Part shown: positions 1-7,570 of the stretch, one piece after another
How the letters are laid out: every line of letters starts with the position of its first letter
Position numbering within the stretch: position 1 is the stretch's first letter
Source: a virus
Strand: one strand, 5' to 3'
DNA: 49,958 nucleotides
IMG/VR virus record: IMGVR_UViG_3300046466_000125
Coordinates: 1 to 49,958 of that record
The notes under the pieces: model-generated
Seen by the model: the letters and a program-made list of their open reading frames with translations, nothing else
The model's database searches: none
What the model was told of the DNA's origin: nothing
Position numbers and translations under genes: made by a program

Positions 1-126
1 AATAGAAGCGTAAAGCCTGGTCGCAAAACTGTGAGACTCACATCTTCACAGGTCGCAATAGCGAAAAAATTAGGTGTGCCACTCGAAGAATACGCAAAAC
101 AATTAAAACACACGGAAGGAGCGTAA
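1..126 (+). CDS. C-terminal end of a head-region protein (partial)
   Basis: The frame is open from the window edge and gives 41 residues before a TAA stop, ending in the helical, basic segment KKLGVPLEEYAKQLKHTEGA. The start lies outside the window. It sits one base before the next gene and just upstream of the capsid genes. In related phages this slot holds a scaffold, protease or other head-assembly protein, so that is the likely class, but too little remains to name it. The last bases carry the ribosome binding site (GGAAGGA) of the following gene. Confidence 0.55.
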   Translation, partial: NRSVKPGRKTVRLTSSQVAIAKKLGVPLEEYAKQLKHTEGA

Positions 127-127
127 A

Positions 128-586
128 ATGGAAAAAGATAAAAACACTTCTCGTGCGAACCAAACACGGTCAAAATCTGAAAGACCGAAAGTGTGGGTTC
201 CACCATCTTCTCTAGATGCACCCCCTGCACCTGATGGATTCAGGTATAGATGGATTAGAGCTGAAGTCGTAGGATTTCAAGATACGAAAAATTTAACCGG
301 ACGTTTAAGAGAAGGTTATGAATTGGTTCGTGCCGATGAAATTGAAAACTCTTCAGATTATCCAGTTCTCGAAGACGGGAAATACAAGGGAGTGATTGGG
401 GTCGGTGGCCTTCTACTTGCGAAGGTACCCGAAGAGATCGCACAGCAAAGACAAGAATATATGTCGAATAGACATAGAGAACGAAGCGAAGCTGTCGACA
501 ACGATCTAATGAAGGAGCAGGATAGTAGAATGCCTATCAATGTTGAAAGGCAATCTCGTGTAACCTTCGGTGGTACGAAAAAATAA
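128..586 (+). CDS. Hypothetical head-region protein upstream of capsid genes
   Basis: A 152-aa soluble, highly charged protein. The start is fixed by GGAAGGA seven bases upstream of the ATG. The N-terminal 25 residues are basic and low-complexity. A middle section (about residues 35-100) looks like a compact alpha/beta domain, with the segment RYRWIRAEVVGFQDTKNL. The C-terminal 50 residues are charged and probably helical. Position directly before the capsid genes suggests a head-assembly or scaffold-like role. I recall similar proteins beside capsid genes in marine podovirus-like phages, but no catalytic motif is visible. The role is inferred from context only. Confidence 0.6.
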   Translation: MEKDKNTSRANQTRSKSERPKVWVPPSSLDAPPAPDGFRYRWIRAEVVGFQDTKNLTGRLREGYELVRADEIENSSDYPVLEDGKYKGVIGVGGLLLAKVPEEIAQQRQEYMSNRHRERSEAVDNDLMKEQDSRMPINVERQSRVTFGGTKK

Positions 587-616
587 TTTTTTCACATCAC
601 TGAATTAATATAAACC

Positions 617-647
617 GTACTGGAGGCCGTTTTACGACGGCAGGTAC
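617..647 (+). promoter_or_regulatory. Stem-loop in the leader of the first capsid-region gene
   Basis: GCCGT (626-630) pairs with ACGGC (637-641) around a TTTACG loop, with outer GTAC ends (617-620 and 644-647) able to extend it. It ends just before the AAGGAG ribosome binding site of the 664 gene. There is no T-run, so it is more likely a leader or mRNA-end structure than an intrinsic terminator. Confidence 0.35.
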
Positions 648-663
648 ATAAGGAGTAATAACT

Positions 664-1257
664 ATGGCAAATAGAAACACTGTTGGCTTTGGTCTTATCC
701 CTACTGGAACTGTTGGAAGCAACGTTTCAAACGGTGGACAAAGCAAATACTTCATTGATGCTGGTTATAATGTTGACTTGTTCCAAGGGACTGTAATTCA
801 GTCTAAAGTTGGATACATGAAAACAGCAGAAGCAGCAATCACTGACAAATCAATCGGTGTGCTAAATGGTATATTCTACAATGCGGCTACAACTTTGAAG
901 CCGACATTTGCGAATAGCTATGCACAACCTATTACTCCAGCAAATAGTGAAGATATCACTGCATTTGTTATCGATAACCCTTTACAGTTATACATTGGAT
1001 GTATTGACGGCGCAGTCGCTCAAGCAAACTTTGGAAAAACTGTAGGTGTTACAGCTGCTGCTCCATCTGGAAGTCACACTTCTGGACAATCAAGCAAAAA
1101 GCTAATAACAGCAGGTATCTCAAACACAGCTAACCAATGGCGAATCTTAAGATCGGCTGAGGACCCTGAAAACGGAGACACATCAGTAGCAAATGCTACA
1201 GTTGTAGTTTGTCAGAACCTTAACCAATACTTAACTAACGCTGTTAGTTGGCAATAA
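664..1257 (+). CDS. Probable head decoration / minor capsid protein
   Basis: A 197-aa protein rich in Ala, Thr, Asn and Gly with no membrane segment, typical of a beta-rich virion protein. A strong AAGGAG lies eight bases before the ATG. It ends 15 bases upstream of the major capsid gene, the usual slot for a decoration or stabilising protein in phages with a Mu gpT-type capsid. The text contains short hydrophobic beta-like stretches (DITAFVIDNPLQLYIG, NATVVVCQNL). No sequence family is named with confidence; the role is inferred from position and composition. Confidence 0.6.
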   Translation: MANRNTVGFGLIPTGTVGSNVSNGGQSKYFIDAGYNVDLFQGTVIQSKVGYMKTAEAAITDKSIGVLNGIFYNAATTLKPTFANSYAQPITPANSEDITAFVIDNPLQLYIGCIDGAVAQANFGKTVGVTAAAPSGSHTSGQSSKKLITAGISNTANQWRILRSAEDPENGDTSVANATVVVCQNLNQYLTNAVSWQ

Positions 1258-1272
1258 TAGGAGCATATAGAC

Positions 1273-2175
1273 ATGGCAATATCAAGAGCACAGCTAGTTA
1301 AAGAACTAGAACCAGGCCTAAATGCACTATTTGGGCTGGAGTACAAAAGGTATGAAAATCAGCACGCTGAAATTTATACTGAAGAGTCATCTGACAGAGC
1401 TTTCGAAGAGGAAGTAATGTTAAGTGGCTTCGCAAACGCACAAGTAAAAGCGGAAGGTGCAGGCGTATCTTACGATGATGCACAAGAAACTTTTACTGCT
1501 CGTTACACACACGAGACAGTTGCTTTAGCGTTCGCAATCACTGAAGAAGCGATTGAGGACAACTTGTATGATAGACTTGCGTCTAGATATACAAAAGCTT
1601 TAGCAAGATCTATGTCAAATGCGAAACAAGTTAAATCTGTAGAACCATTAATTAATGGTTTCACATCATTTAACGCTGGGGACGGTAAACCTTTAATGGC
1701 TAACGATCACCCAACTATCGCAGGAACATTCGCGAATGAGTTAGGCACAAGTGCCGACTTAAACGAGACTTCGTTAGAACAAGCTCTTATCGATATCGGT
1801 AAGATGACTGACGAGAGAGGTCTACGTGTTGCAGCAAGAGGAGTGAAAATGATCATTCCTTCTGAGCTTCAATTCACAGCTGAGAGATTGATGAAATCTC
1901 AAGGTAGAGTTGGAACAGCTGATAACGATGTAAACGCAATCGTATCTATGGGTATGGTTCCTCAAGGTTATAGAGTGAACAATTACCTAACTGATTCAGA
2001 TGCTTTCTACATCTTAACAGACGTGCCAAATGGCATGAAAATGTTCAACAGAGCTCCATTGAAAACTGCAATGGAAGGTGATTTCGAGACTGGTAACGTT
2101 AGATACAAAGCTAGAGAAAGATACTCGTTTGGAGTATCAGACCCTAGAGGTATCTTCGGATCTCCAGGAGCGTAA
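1273..2175 (+). CDS. Major capsid protein (Mu gpT-like, HK97 fold expected)
   Basis: A 300-aa protein that builds the icosahedral head shell. The sequence resembles the Mu-like major head subunit gpT family: an N-terminal helix (residues 5-25), a long charged E-loop-like region with FTARYTHETVALAFAITEEA (about 76-95), a central segment with MANDHPTIAGTFANEL, and a C-terminal YRVNNYLTDSDAFYIL followed by RYKARERYSFGVSDPRG. The length fits the family. The start is supported by TAGGAG eight bases upstream. It is followed by a strong hairpin, as expected for a highly expressed head gene. The HK97 fold is known for the family and inferred here. Confidence 0.87.
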   Translation: MAISRAQLVKELEPGLNALFGLEYKRYENQHAEIYTEESSDRAFEEEVMLSGFANAQVKAEGAGVSYDDAQETFTARYTHETVALAFAITEEAIEDNLYDRLASRYTKALARSMSNAKQVKSVEPLINGFTSFNAGDGKPLMANDHPTIAGTFANELGTSADLNETSLEQALIDIGKMTDERGLRVAARGVKMIIPSELQFTAERLMKSQGRVGTADNDVNAIVSMGMVPQGYRVNNYLTDSDAFYILTDVPNGMKMFNRAPLKTAMEGDFETGNVRYKARERYSFGVSDPRGIFGSPGA

Positions 2176-2186
2176 TAATCATATTT

Positions 2187-2213
2187 TTGTGGCCGGACAT
2201 AGTTCGGCCACAA
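2187..2213 (+). terminator. Hairpin after the major capsid gene
   Basis: A perfect 9-bp stem, TTGTGGCCG (2187-2195) with CGGCCACAA (2205-2213), closes a nine-base loop. No T-run follows on the plus strand, so it may protect the mRNA 3' end or attenuate rather than act as a classic intrinsic terminator. Confidence 0.5.
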
Positions 2214-2237
2214 TCAATAAATAACATGGTGAGATTC

Positions 2238-2489
2238 ATGAAAAAATTTATAGTAAAAATTTGGGCTTACGATTACTACGGAAAATGCGAAGTAGAATCA
2301 CAAGACGATGCAAATTCATTAGAACAAGCAATCCTTGACAAACTTGGAGAAAATAGTATAGTTTGGGAAAAAACGGGAATGTTTGGTCCGTTGAATAGAA
2401 TAACCTATGAGGAGGTTGTTAATGATACAAGACCTTTACAAAGCAAAAAGGTCCTTGGAGTTGAAGTGGGAACAGGAGCATCTATCTAA
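2238..2489 (+). CDS. Small hypothetical protein after capsid
   Basis: An 83-aa protein beginning MKKFIVKIWAYDYYG. I chose ATG 2238 because GGTGAG lies five bases upstream; an in-frame ATG at 2226 (adding MVRF) is possible. The first 60 residues alternate hydrophobic and charged residues and contain AYDYYGKCEVESQDDANSLEQ, resembling a small alpha/beta fold. The last 23 residues overlap the start of the next gene in another frame. No family recognised. It lies between the capsid gene and a second head protein, so a virion or assembly role is possible but unproven. Confidence 0.45.
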   Translation: MKKFIVKIWAYDYYGKCEVESQDDANSLEQAILDKLGENSIVWEKTGMFGPLNRITYEEVVNDTRPLQSKKVLGVEVGTGASI

Positions 2490-2631
2490 TGGTAGATATA
2501 CTCTTGAAATGGTCAGGATCGATGACAAAGTTAAAGAAGTCATTACAAAGATCAAGCTGGAAGAAGCAGCTATTGCCCACAGGCAGAACACTGTCGAAGG
2601 TTCAGCTCCACAAGTTTCAGTAGCTACTTAG
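2422..2631 (+). CDS. Small helical hypothetical protein
   Basis: A 69-aa protein, mostly helical and charged (MIQDLYKAKRSLELKWEQEH), with a probable coiled coil over residues 1-55. The start is fixed by GAGGAGG at 2408-2414. It overlaps the end of the preceding gene by 68 bases in a different frame, which suggests translational coupling. No known domain. Its setting among head genes points to a scaffold-like or head-completion role, but nothing in the sequence proves it. Confidence 0.5.
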   Translation: MIQDLYKAKRSLELKWEQEHLSNGRYTLEMVRIDDKVKEVITKIKLEEAAIAHRQNTVEGSAPQVSVAT

Positions 2632-2691
2632 TAAAAAGCTACATCGTTGAATAAATTCAATTCACATTACAGGCTCTCTTGCGCTCTAGTT

Positions 2692-2710
2692 AAAACTAGT
2701 ATATAGTTTT
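2692..2710 (+). promoter_or_regulatory. Hairpin in the 2632-2793 intergenic leader
   Basis: AAAACTA (2692-2698) pairs with TAGTTTT (2704-2710) around a GTATA loop, and the right arm ends in a short T-run followed by ATC. It could be a weak terminator. The 162-base gap otherwise holds only a clear AGGAGG site before the 2794 gene; no convincing promoter was seen. Confidence 0.3.
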
Positions 2711-2793
2711 ATCACTATACAATTAATCAGAACGTAGACGAGTATAGTCGACGGCCTAGAGACTGCGTTCGAAAAAACTAGGAGGATAATACT

Positions 2794-3201
2794 ATGGCAA
2801 AAACACTATTTAGAGGACCAGTACTGCAAGGTAAATTTAACGAAGCAGGTTTAACTGGATTCAATCTAGAAGAAAAAAAAGCTAACTACACAGTTGCAAA
2901 TGCAGATTCTGGTAAAACTTTTACATCATCAACTGATGGTATGGTTTTTACTTTACCTGCAATTTCTGTTGGAAGAGTATTTACATTTGTAAATACAGCT
3001 CCTGATGGAACTAATGCTATGACTATCAGCCCAAATGCTGCTGATGGTATTTTGTATGCTGGATCTTTAACAGATAACAAAGATCTTATTAATACAAAAA
3101 CTACACAAAAAGTCGGTGACTTTGTAGTATGTGCATCTTTAAACTCAACAGCACATTGGACGATTGTTGATGTACAAGGTGTATTTGCTAAAGAAGCATA
3201 A
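2794..3201 (+). CDS. Probable virion surface / head fibre-like protein
   Basis: A 135-aa protein rich in Thr, Ala and Gly, predicted all-beta. After a 25-residue N-terminal segment it has a pattern common in phage surface domains: SGKTFTSSTDGMVFTLPAI, then GRVFTFVNTA, then NAMTISP, ending with a WTIVDVQG strand. Similar 'time/noise filling' beta domains occur in phage head fibres and decoration proteins. AGGAGG lies upstream of the ATG. It is bounded downstream by a very stable UUCG hairpin, so it is probably produced in quantity. The exact role is inferred. Confidence 0.5.
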   Translation: MAKTLFRGPVLQGKFNEAGLTGFNLEEKKANYTVANADSGKTFTSSTDGMVFTLPAISVGRVFTFVNTAPDGTNAMTISPNAADGILYAGSLTDNKDLINTKTTQKVGDFVVCASLNSTAHWTIVDVQGVFAKEA

Positions 3202-3212
3202 TAAATAATTTA

Positions 3213-3232
3213 GTGTGGGCTTCGGCCCACAC
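3213..3232 (+). terminator. C(UUCG)G tetraloop hairpin
   Basis: A perfect 8-bp stem GTGTGGGC (3213-3220) with GCCCACAC (3225-3232) closed by a TTCG loop, an exceptionally stable tetraloop. It is followed by ATAAATTTTAAG, a loose T-rich tract. Probably a terminator or mRNA-end stabiliser between two virion genes. Confidence 0.6.
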
Positions 3233-3251
3233 ATAAATTTTAAGGAGAACT

Positions 3252-3545
3252 ATGTCAGATCAAAGATTTACAAGAGTAACAGGTACAGGACAGGTAAAGA
3301 CAATTGCTGGTGGTGCAACTAATATTGGACCATGTAGAATAACTTACATTCAAGCAAAAGGTCATGCTGCCGGTCAACTTGAATTAAGAAATAGTGCAGA
3401 CAATAGTGGCGCTTTATTATTTCAAGCACACTTTGCAACAGAAGGTTTAGATATTTTTGTTCCTGGTGAAGGAATAAGATTCGAAGACACTGTACATGCT
3501 ACTATATCAGGAACAGGATCAGTCACTTTAGGTTACACTGGTTAG
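3252..3545 (+). CDS. Small virion protein, beta-rich
   Basis: A 97-aa protein with a strong AAGGAG before the ATG. Composition (Gly, Thr, Ala, few charges) and alternating strands such as QLELRNSADNSGALLFQAHF suggest a single small beta domain. Proteins of this size and style accompany head or tail genes of marine phages and are often detected in virions. No catalytic motif and no membrane segment. The functional label is by context. Confidence 0.5.
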   Translation: MSDQRFTRVTGTGQVKTIAGGATNIGPCRITYIQAKGHAAGQLELRNSADNSGALLFQAHFATEGLDIFVPGEGIRFEDTVHATISGTGSVTLGYTG

Positions 3546-3556
3546 GGAGGTAAATT

Positions 3557-4336
3557 GTGGCTAATACTACTTCCGGAACTACAACGTTCGGTAAAGATTT
3601 TACTATTGATGAAATAGTAGAGGAATCTTTTGAGCGTTTAGGAATACATAACGTAACGGGTTATCAATTAAAATCTTCAAGAAGATCTCTTAATATTCTT
3701 TTACAAGAATGGGGTAATAGAGGTATTCATTATTGGGAAATAAGAGATACTAATATTGATCTTGTTGAAGGACAAGATACATATAAATTATATAGGTCGT
3801 CAGCAGAAGCCACGGCTGCTGGAGATCAAGCTACAACAAAAAATAATGCAAACGCTGCTGAAAATATTTTTAGTGTAAGTGATATTTTAGAATCACAATT
3901 AAGAGCAAATACTATTGGGTCAACAGATCAATCAGATACACCAATGACAAAAATTGATAGATCAACTTATGGTGGTTTATCAAATAAAAAAACAAAAGGT
4001 ACACCTAATCAATATTGGGTTGAAAGATTTATAGATAGAACTGAAGTACATGTTTACCCAACACCTGATTCTACCAACGCTGCAAAACATGTTCACATAT
4101 ATTATATAAAAAGAATTGATGATGTTGGAGACTATACAAACTCAACTGATCTACCATTTAGATTTGTACCTTGTATGGTTTCAGGTTTAACTTATTATTT
4201 ATCTCAAAAATATGCACCACAATTAACCCAAGGTATGAAATTATTATACGAAGATGAACTAGCAAGAGCTCTTGCAGAAGATGGTTCAGCTTCAAGTACT
4301 TACATAACACCTAAAACTTATTATCCAGGAACATAA
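3557..4336 (+). CDS. Head-tail connector / adaptor-like protein
   Basis: A 259-aa protein with a GTG start, supported by GGGAGG seven bases upstream. The N-terminal half carries a signature I recall from a widespread marine-phage family: FTIDEIVEESFERLGI, then RRSLNILLQEWGNRGIHYWEI (residues about 42-62), then a beta segment and a C-terminal helical half with FRFVPCMVSGLTYYLSQKYA. This pattern is typical of helical-bundle adaptors that seat between portal and nozzle in short-tailed phages. It ends with TAATG overlapping the next start. The adaptor role is inferred from family resemblance and gene order. Confidence 0.6.
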   Translation: MANTTSGTTTFGKDFTIDEIVEESFERLGIHNVTGYQLKSSRRSLNILLQEWGNRGIHYWEIRDTNIDLVEGQDTYKLYRSSAEATAAGDQATTKNNANAAENIFSVSDILESQLRANTIGSTDQSDTPMTKIDRSTYGGLSNKKTKGTPNQYWVERFIDRTEVHVYPTPDSTNAAKHVHIYYIKRIDDVGDYTNSTDLPFRFVPCMVSGLTYYLSQKYAPQLTQGMKLLYEDELARALAEDGSASSTYITPKTYYPGT

Positions 4337-5175
4337 TGCCATTATATTCATCAGGAAAAAAAGCACTTGCCATATCAGATAGATCAGGAATGCAATTTCC
4401 TTATCAAGAAATGGTAAGAGAATGGAATGGATCGTTAGTTCATATATCAGAATTTGAACCCAAACAACCTCAGTTAGAACCAAAACCAATTTCTGCTGAA
4501 GGTGTTGCATTAAGAAATATAAGACCTGCAAGAAAAGAACCACCTGTTGCACTTGCTTTACCTAGTAATCCTTTTAGTGTTACAAACGGAAGTCCTATTT
4601 TAACAGTTAGTTTTTTAAACCATGATTTGAAAGTTGGTGATGAAGTTTTATTTTTTAATGCTGCTAGTAATAATTCAATAGAATCTTTTAATTTAGGTAC
4701 AAACATATTTCCTTTGTTTCATGTTTTAGCGTCTAATTTATCTTCTACAGCTACAACTGTAACTTTTGATGGTAATAATCTTTGTGCTAATACAGGTTTC
4801 TTTTTTATACAAAGTTCAACTACACCTGCAACTGGAGCTGCAGAATATGTACCTGTTATTGAAAGAGAAGTTATTCAATATAGCGGTAAATCAGGTGGAC
4901 AAATATTAACGGGTTTAACAAGAGGAACTAATGCTCAATTTAGAGGTGAGGTTGCGGAAAGCACAACAGCATCTGCACATCCTACTGGAGTAAATATTTT
5001 TCCAAGTTTAAAAATTCAAACAGTAATAACAAGAACAGAAAATACTGGAGCTATGCCAGCTACAAAAACAGTCAATATTGGATTTACTGTAACCTTGCCT
5101 TATAATGCAACAGGGACTATAACAGGTGGTGGAGAAAATGCATTTGTTAGTCCAATGCTACGAGGTATTAAATAA
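4336..5175 (+). CDS. Virion structural protein, function unknown
   Basis: A 279-aa protein starting inside the stop of its neighbour (TAATG) and ending in another TAATG, so it is co-translated with the flanking adaptor genes. The N-terminus contains RSGMQFPYQEMVREWNGSLV, a motif I recall from marine-phage structural proteins. The rest is beta-rich with hydrophobic, glycine-spaced strands, and the C-terminal 60 residues are Thr/Gly-rich. No catalytic motif. Its setting between two connector-type genes suggests a neck or tail component, but this is inference. Confidence 0.55.
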   Translation: MPLYSSGKKALAISDRSGMQFPYQEMVREWNGSLVHISEFEPKQPQLEPKPISAEGVALRNIRPARKEPPVALALPSNPFSVTNGSPILTVSFLNHDLKVGDEVLFFNAASNNSIESFNLGTNIFPLFHVLASNLSSTATTVTFDGNNLCANTGFFFIQSSTTPATGAAEYVPVIEREVIQYSGKSGGQILTGLTRGTNAQFRGEVAESTTASAHPTGVNIFPSLKIQTVITRTENTGAMPATKTVNIGFTVTLPYNATGTITGGGENAFVSPMLRGIK

Positions 5176-5849
5176 TGGCTTATACATTTCAAAATTTAAA
5201 AGACGATATTAGATCATACACAGAAGTTGATGATACAGTTTTAACTGATGCAATTTTAACTACGATGGCTAAAAATGCTGAAAACAGAATATATCGTGAT
5301 GCTGATTCTGATGATAATAGATTTTATGCTACTTCTAATTTAGCAACTGGTAATAGATATGTAACTATTCCTTCTGATTTAAGAGTTATTAGATATGTTC
5401 AATTAAAAAATACCAACGTAACACCTAATGTTCAAACATTTTTAGAAAAAAAAGATACATCATATATGGCTGAATTTTATGATAAGCCTGGAACAGCATC
5501 TGGTATTCCAAAATATTATGCTAACTGGGACGCTAATTTTTGGGTCGTGGCCCCAACACCAAATGCTACTTATGAAATAACACTAGCATATATAAAACAA
5601 CCAGCTAGTATAACGACATCAAATTCAACAACTACTTATTTAAGTAATAAATATCAAGATTTACTTTTATATGGAACTCTAGTAGAAGCATATGGATACT
5701 TGAAAGGTCCAGCAGATATGCTACAATACTACGAGCAGTCATATCAAAGGGCTTTAGCTTCGTACTCTATCGAACAACAAGGTAGAAGACGCCGAGACGA
5801 ATGGCAAGATGGTGCAATTCGTACTCCATTAAAATCACCATCACCATAA
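5175..5849 (+). CDS. Phage adaptor protein (SU10/P22 gp4-type)
   Basis: A 224-aa protein matching the pattern of the SU10-like adaptor family. An N-terminal helix (FQNLKDDIRSYTEVDDTVLT) is followed by KNAENRIYRDADSDDNRFYA, the strand RYVTIPSDLRVIRYVQL, and FWVVAPTPNATYEITLAYI. Near the C-terminus are YQDLLLYGTLVEAYGYLKGP and YYEQSYQRALASY. The family forms a ring below the portal in short-tailed phages. The start overlaps the previous stop (TAATG). The length fits the family. This is one of the stronger pointers to a podovirus-like virion. Confidence 0.75.
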   Translation: MAYTFQNLKDDIRSYTEVDDTVLTDAILTTMAKNAENRIYRDADSDDNRFYATSNLATGNRYVTIPSDLRVIRYVQLKNTNVTPNVQTFLEKKDTSYMAEFYDKPGTASGIPKYYANWDANFWVVAPTPNATYEITLAYIKQPASITTSNSTTTYLSNKYQDLLLYGTLVEAYGYLKGPADMLQYYEQSYQRALASYSIEQQGRRRRDEWQDGAIRTPLKSPSP

Positions 5850-5867
5850 ACAAGGAGATAAAAAAAC

Positions 5868-6308
5868 ATGGCAAATATAGTACCTAATTCTTTCAAGTCT
5901 GGTTTGTTAAAAGGAGTATTTAATTTTGATACATCAGGTAATGGAGGAAATACATTTAAGTGTGCTTTATATACTAGTATTGCCGGCTACAGTGCAACAT
6001 CAACTGTTTACCAAACAGGTAATGAAGTTGGTACGTCAGGAACATCATATTCAGCAGGTGGAAACACATTAACAAATAATGGAGTTGCAGGAACAACAAC
6101 TGCATTTGTTGATTTTGCTGATTTAACTTTTCCGTCCGTAACATTGACTGCTGCAGGTGCTGCAATATATAAAACAACTGGCGGCGGAAACGAATTAGCT
6201 TTGGTATTAGACTTTGGTGGAAATAAAACAGCAACTAATGGAGACTTTATTATTCAGTTTCCTACTGCTGATGCATCAAATGCTATTATTAGACTAGGCG
6301 ACGCATAA
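5868..6308 (+). CDS. Conserved small virion protein
   Basis: A 146-aa protein with AAGGAGA upstream. It begins NSFKSGLLKGVFNFDT and ends FIIQFPTADASNAIIRLGDA, a start and end pattern I recall from many environmental phage structural proteins. The middle is Thr/Gly-rich with beta strands such as TFKCALYTS and ELALVLDFGG. It lies between adaptor and fibre genes, so a tail or fibre-attachment role is likely. No enzymatic motif. Confidence 0.6.
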   Translation: MANIVPNSFKSGLLKGVFNFDTSGNGGNTFKCALYTSIAGYSATSTVYQTGNEVGTSGTSYSAGGNTLTNNGVAGTTTAFVDFADLTFPSVTLTAAGAAIYKTTGGGNELALVLDFGGNKTATNGDFIIQFPTADASNAIIRLGDA

Positions 6309-6326
6309 TAGTTAGGAATTTAATAA

Positions 6327-6782
6327 ATGGCTTTTGTATTAAACGACAGAGTTAAACAGACTAGTACATCTACTGGTACAGGAACAATTAATTTAACAGG
6401 AACCGAAGTAGGTTTCGAAACTTTTGTTGCTGGTATCGGTGATACGAATAGTACGTTCTATTGTATTTCACATGACGGAACATCTGATTTTGAAGTTGGT
6501 ATTGGAACAGTAACTGATGCAGGTACTGATACACTTTCCAGAACCACAATTATCTCCTCTTCAAATTCAGACAACCTTGTGAATTTTCAAGCAGGAACTA
6601 AAACTGTATTTTGTACTTACCCTGCAAAACGAGCTCCGTCTGCAAGTATGACAGCCACAACTTATGTAACAACACACGCATCAACTATTTCTGATGTTCA
6701 AACAATGGACTCAGGAGTTTTAGCAGGGCCAGTAACTGTATCAGGAACTGTAACAGTAACAGGTAATTTGGTAATTATATAA
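6327..6782 (+). CDS. Small tail-fibre-associated protein
   Basis: A 151-aa beta-rich protein. The N-terminus MAFVLNDRVKQTSTSTGTG followed by FETFVAGIGDTNSTFYCISH and DFEVGIGTVTDAGTDTLSRT is a familiar module at the head of tail fibre or tail spike regions. The C-terminus is a Val/Thr repeat (TVSGTVTVTGNLVII). It ends in a TAATG overlap with the first gene of the triplicated fibre cassette, so it is probably expressed with it. Role as fibre base or adaptor is inferred. Confidence 0.55.
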   Translation: MAFVLNDRVKQTSTSTGTGTINLTGTEVGFETFVAGIGDTNSTFYCISHDGTSDFEVGIGTVTDAGTDTLSRTTIISSSNSDNLVNFQAGTKTVFCTYPAKRAPSASMTATTYVTTHASTISDVQTMDSGVLAGPVTVSGTVTVTGNLVII

Positions 6783-7570
6783 TGAGTACTTTAGAAGTTA
6801 ATAAAATTATACCACAGTCAGGAACTAACGTTCAAATTGGTGAAGCTGGAGATAGTCTAACATTTCAAAATGATAGTATTCCAAACTCTGCTTTAGTAAA
6901 TGAACAAATTACAATCAATGGTGTTGCTGTAAACTTAGGTGGATCTGCTACCATACCTACAGAAACACAACCAACGATTACAGGTATTTCACCTGCTACT
7001 ATTGATGCAGATGTGGGTGGTACAATAACTTTAACAGGAACAAATTTTGCATCTATACCAAAAGTAGAATTACAAAGAGCAAATGGTTTGGTTCAATTTG
7101 CAACTTCTGTTACATTTACAAATGCAACAACAGTTAGTTTTACAACTGGTACAGCAGGTTTAACAAACGGACAAAACGTTAGAATTTTATTAACAAATCC
7201 AGACGGTAATGCAGTTAGAAGTTCATCAGATTTAGTTATTTCAGATGGCCCTGTATTTACGACAACAAGTTTACCTAATGGAACAGCTAATCAATCTTAT
7301 TCACAAAACATAGATGTTACAGGAGATAGTGCTGTAACAATAGCTATCAACTCTGGATCTTCATTACCTTCAGGAATAAGTTTAGGATCTACATCAAATG
7401 TAAGTGGGTCTACATATAGAGCAGTTTTATCAGGAACTTTACCAAACACTGCTAGTGAAACTACATACAATTTTACATTAAAAGCAACAGATGCGCAGGC
7501 ACAGGTAACAACACAAGCGTTGTCAATTACTGGTGAAGTTGGTATAACAAACTCTGGAGGATTCTGTTAA
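6782..7570 (+). CDS. Tail fibre protein with IPT/TIG and Ig-like domains (cassette copy A, gene 1)
   Basis: A 262-aa protein. Residues 1-60 hold a fibre N-terminal segment (MSTLEVNKIIPQSGTNVQIG) also found at the start of copy B. Residues about 65-152 look like an IPT/TIG domain (PTITGISPATIDADVGGTI, LTGTNF). Residues 158-255 look like a cadherin-type Ig domain (TTTSLPNGTANQSYSQNI, then TLKATDAQAQVTTQAL). Such domains decorate fibres and bind surface glycans or proteins. Its homologues are at 9974 and 13134. It overlaps both neighbours by stop-start contacts. Confidence 0.7.
   Translation: MSTLEVNKIIPQSGTNVQIGEAGDSLTFQNDSIPNSALVNEQITINGVAVNLGGSATIPTETQPTITGISPATIDADVGGTITLTGTNFASIPKVELQRANGLVQFATSVTFTNATTVSFTTGTAGLTNGQNVRILLTNPDGNAVRSSSDLVISDGPVFTTTSLPNGTANQSYSQNIDVTGDSAVTIAINSGSSLPSGISLGSTSNVSGSTYRAVLSGTLPNTASETTYNFTLKATDAQAQVTTQALSITGEVGITNSGGFC

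Noticed and set aside
2187-2213. Classic intrinsic terminator after the capsid gene
   Set aside because: The stem is strong but no T-run follows on the plus strand, so I call it a hairpin of uncertain action.
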